This document shows, piece after piece, positions 42,735-44,024 of a DNA stretch of 44,024 nucleotides (the first letter of the stretch is position 1; each line of letters starts with the position of its first letter). The notes beneath the pieces are model-generated. The model made no database searches and was not told the origin of the DNA. It saw only the letters and a program-made list of their open reading frames with translations. Origin of the DNA: Dongia mobilis. GTDB lineage: Bacteria > Pseudomonadota > Alphaproteobacteria > Dongiales > Dongiaceae. The stretch spans positions 1 through 44,024 of the forward strand of contig NZ_CAMDRA010000006.1 of NCBI RefSeq assembly GCF_945906275.1. Reading direction: 5' to 3'. Made by a program: the position numbers and the translations under genes.

Positions 42735-43053
42735 TTTCTGCGGCGCTTACAAACGAGCCTGTTGCTGCCGAGCTATCCATTCACTGGCTGTACGCCTATC
42801 CCCCGCGGGACGATGGATGAGGCGAGTTCGCCAGGGCTCTTGGATCGGTCGCACCGTCGCGATCAGACCGCGCGTCAGATTGGACCTCCTCATTCTTCTG
42901 ATCCCATACTGGGAGAGCCGAAGGGTTGATCCCGAAGAGAAGAGAGCACCGCGAGCGACATCAAACACCGTAGCCGTGGAAAGCCTGAAAGTGCTTGACC
43001 CCAAACCGCCGAATAGAGAAGAGCCAATATTGGACGCGAAAAGGGGGTCGCTA
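42735..43053. other. No gene recognised; likely junction of decayed mobile DNA
   Basis: Short overlapping ORFs are present on both strands but none has recognisable motifs or a good start. The base composition seems more AT-rich and the codon pattern less biased than the neighbours. It starts where the polymerase remnant breaks off, consistent with deletion or insertion scars. Confidence 0.4.
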
Positions 43054-43188
43054 TTGGAAGCGAACAGACAATCCTCTCTGCTTTGGAGCGCCGTCGGCTG
43101 GGTTCACCGTGAACCGAGCTTGTTCGTGCTGCAGGGGGCGTTTACATTGATCAACCTGCTCGGCATCTATCGGTGGGCGGCGCTTTGA
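43054..43188 (+). CDS. Possible 44-aa membrane peptide or gene fragment
   Basis: The last part of the track's 175-aa ORF (42661-43188) reads SAVGWVHREPSLFVLQGAFT then LINLLGIYRWAAL, which looks like one membrane helix and resembles the end of small multi-helix membrane proteins. A TTG at 43054 follows AGGGGG at a fair distance. The upstream part of the ORF is low-quality sequence. It could be a true tiny protein or the tail of a broken gene. Confidence 0.3.
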   Translation: MEANRQSSLLWSAVGWVHREPSLFVLQGAFTLINLLGIYRWAAL

Positions 43189-43220
43189 AAATGCGGTGCA
43201 AAGCGCAATGAGGACTAACG

Positions 43221-43661
43221 ATGACACCTGAGCAATCGCTCCGGGAGAAGCTGCGCAAGATCGAGGCCCTGTTCTCAGGCGCCGCGACCGATGGAGAACG
43301 GATTGCGGCAGGCGCCGCCGCGAACCGCATCCGCGCCCGCCTCTGCATGGTGGCCGGAAAGGAGAAGGCGATCGAGGTGAAGTTCTCGATCTCCGACATG
43401 TGGTCGCGACAGCTGTTCGTCGCGCTCTGCCGCCGCTACGGGCTTCATCCCTTCCGATATCGCCGGTTGCATCGACAAACCATCATCATCCGGGCGCCGA
43501 AGAGTTTCGTCGACCAGGTGCTGTGGCCGGAGTTCGAAGAACTCAGCGCCGCATTGACCGCCTACCTGTCCGAGATCACCGAAAGGGTCATTCGGGAAGA
43601 AGTGCACGGCGAGACCGGGGAGGCCGATGAGGTCGACGAGCCGCGCCGGATCAGCCGATGA
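43221..43661 (+). CDS. Conserved-type hypothetical protein (DUF2786-like N-terminus)
   Basis: 146 aa. The N-terminus (LREKLRKIEALFSGAATDGE, then RIAAGAAANRIRARL) resembles DUF2786, a helical domain often in phage or plasmid proteins. The middle reads WSRQLFVALCRRYGLHPFRY and the C-terminus is acidic. The start has GAGGA at good spacing. Its stop overlaps the ATG of the nuclease gene. The function is unknown. Confidence 0.7.
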   Translation: MTPEQSLREKLRKIEALFSGAATDGERIAAGAAANRIRARLCMVAGKEKAIEVKFSISDMWSRQLFVALCRRYGLHPFRYRRLHRQTIIIRAPKSFVDQVLWPEFEELSAALTAYLSEITERVIREEVHGETGEADEVDEPRRISR

Positions 43662-44024
43662 CGCAGCGGTTGCTCATAGCCGTGTTCCTTGCTGCAACGG
43701 CCGGCGTCGCGAGCGCGATCGTGCAGTCGTCTAATGTGGGCGTCGCCAGCGTCATCGATGGCGACACACTGGAAATCCACGGTCAGCGCATCCGGCTCCA
43801 CGGAATCGACGCACCCGAAAGCGGGCAATCCTGCGAGAGGGGCGCATTAGAATATCGATGCGGCCAGCAGGCCGCCCTGGCGCTCGCCGACAAGATCGGA
43901 CAGGCAACGATCCGGTGCGAGCAGCGCGACATCGATCGCTACCAGCGAATCGTGGCTGTCTGTCGGCTCGGCAACATGGATCTCAATGCCTGGATGGTCC
44001 GCCAGGGCTGGGCTATCGCTTACC
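43658..44024 (+). CDS. SNase-like thermonuclease, secreted (3' end off window)
   Basis: Not in the track because it is cut by the window end; 122 codons are visible. A signal peptide (LLIAVFLAATAGVASA) is followed by the staphylococcal nuclease-like core ASVIDGDTLEIHGQRIRLHG and IDAPE. The catalytic Arg/Glu of RLHGIDAPE and the later Arg in DRYQRIVAVC are in place, and WMVRQGWAIAY is near the end. It cleaves DNA or RNA with Ca2+. ATGA overlap with the preceding gene suggests coupling. Such genes are common in alphaproteobacterial accessory DNA. Confidence 0.9.
   Translation, partial: MTQRLLIAVFLAATAGVASAIVQSSNVGVASVIDGDTLEIHGQRIRLHGIDAPESGQSCERGALEYRCGQQAALALADKIGQATIRCEQRDIDRYQRIVAVCRLGNMDLNAWMVRQGWAIAY

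Overview
The window looks like chromosomal DNA of a GC-rich alphaproteobacterium, most likely from the Rhodospirillales or a close relative. This is inferred from protein families and gene neighbourhoods: a PspF/PspABC cluster, a SAM-II riboswitch before metY, Mg-type HemB, a leucyl/arginyl-transferase of the Bpt/Ate type, DUF1491, TRAP and polyamine transporters, and a MotA/MotB pair. No rRNA, tRNA, CRISPR array or intact insertion sequence was seen. Genes are tightly packed, with many 4-nt stop/start overlaps.

Layout. 1-503: end of an ECF sigma factor gene running off the left edge. 767-4497: CorA, then a phage-shock-type stress module. It has divergent pspF, a near-consensus sigma-54 promoter, an unnamed 50-aa ORF, then pspA, pspB and pspC. 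4494-12099 (minus strand): a long run of yajQ, a GNAT acetyltransferase, a small His-rich protein, an ABC transporter (ATP-binding protein plus two permeases, no binding protein), an amidase, a ThDP-dependent enzyme and DUF1491. The ABC ATP-binding protein has lost every catalytic motif but keeps a full open frame. 12164-15828: a MATE exporter and a c-di-GMP protein with a dead GGDEF and an intact EAL domain.

15882-22593 (minus): a putrescine-type ABC importer (potF, potG, potH, potI) with a second, lipoprotein PotF-like binding protein and N-carbamoylputrescine amidase. A type III ornithine/lysine decarboxylase lies further on (35663), so polyamine uptake and synthesis are a theme. 22864-28325: a TRAP transporter with two related binding proteins flanking the DctQ/DctM membrane genes, plus a LysE exporter. 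28473-31814: Bpt transferase, an RDD membrane protein and the motor proteins MotB and MotA. 31950-39945: a penicillin-acylase-family hydrolase, a CaiB/BaiF CoA-transferase, the decarboxylase, two alpha/beta hydrolases, a small membrane protein and HemB.

40088-42154 (minus): a methionine-synthesis operon (OsmC-like protein, then metY) with an elaborate leader. In transcript order this has a promoter, a 13-codon leader ORF, an intrinsic terminator and a SAM-II riboswitch whose 52-nt pseudoknot can be drawn base by base. 42245-44024: a region with phage features. It holds a small CxxC protein, the C-terminal stump of a family A DNA polymerase, a patch of unassigned sequence, a small conserved-looking protein and a secreted SNase-like nuclease cut by the right edge.

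The observations most worth following are the dead ABC ATPase, the two-stage metY leader with its Cys-less OsmC-like first gene, and the unnamed 50-aa first ORF of the sigma-54 psp operon.
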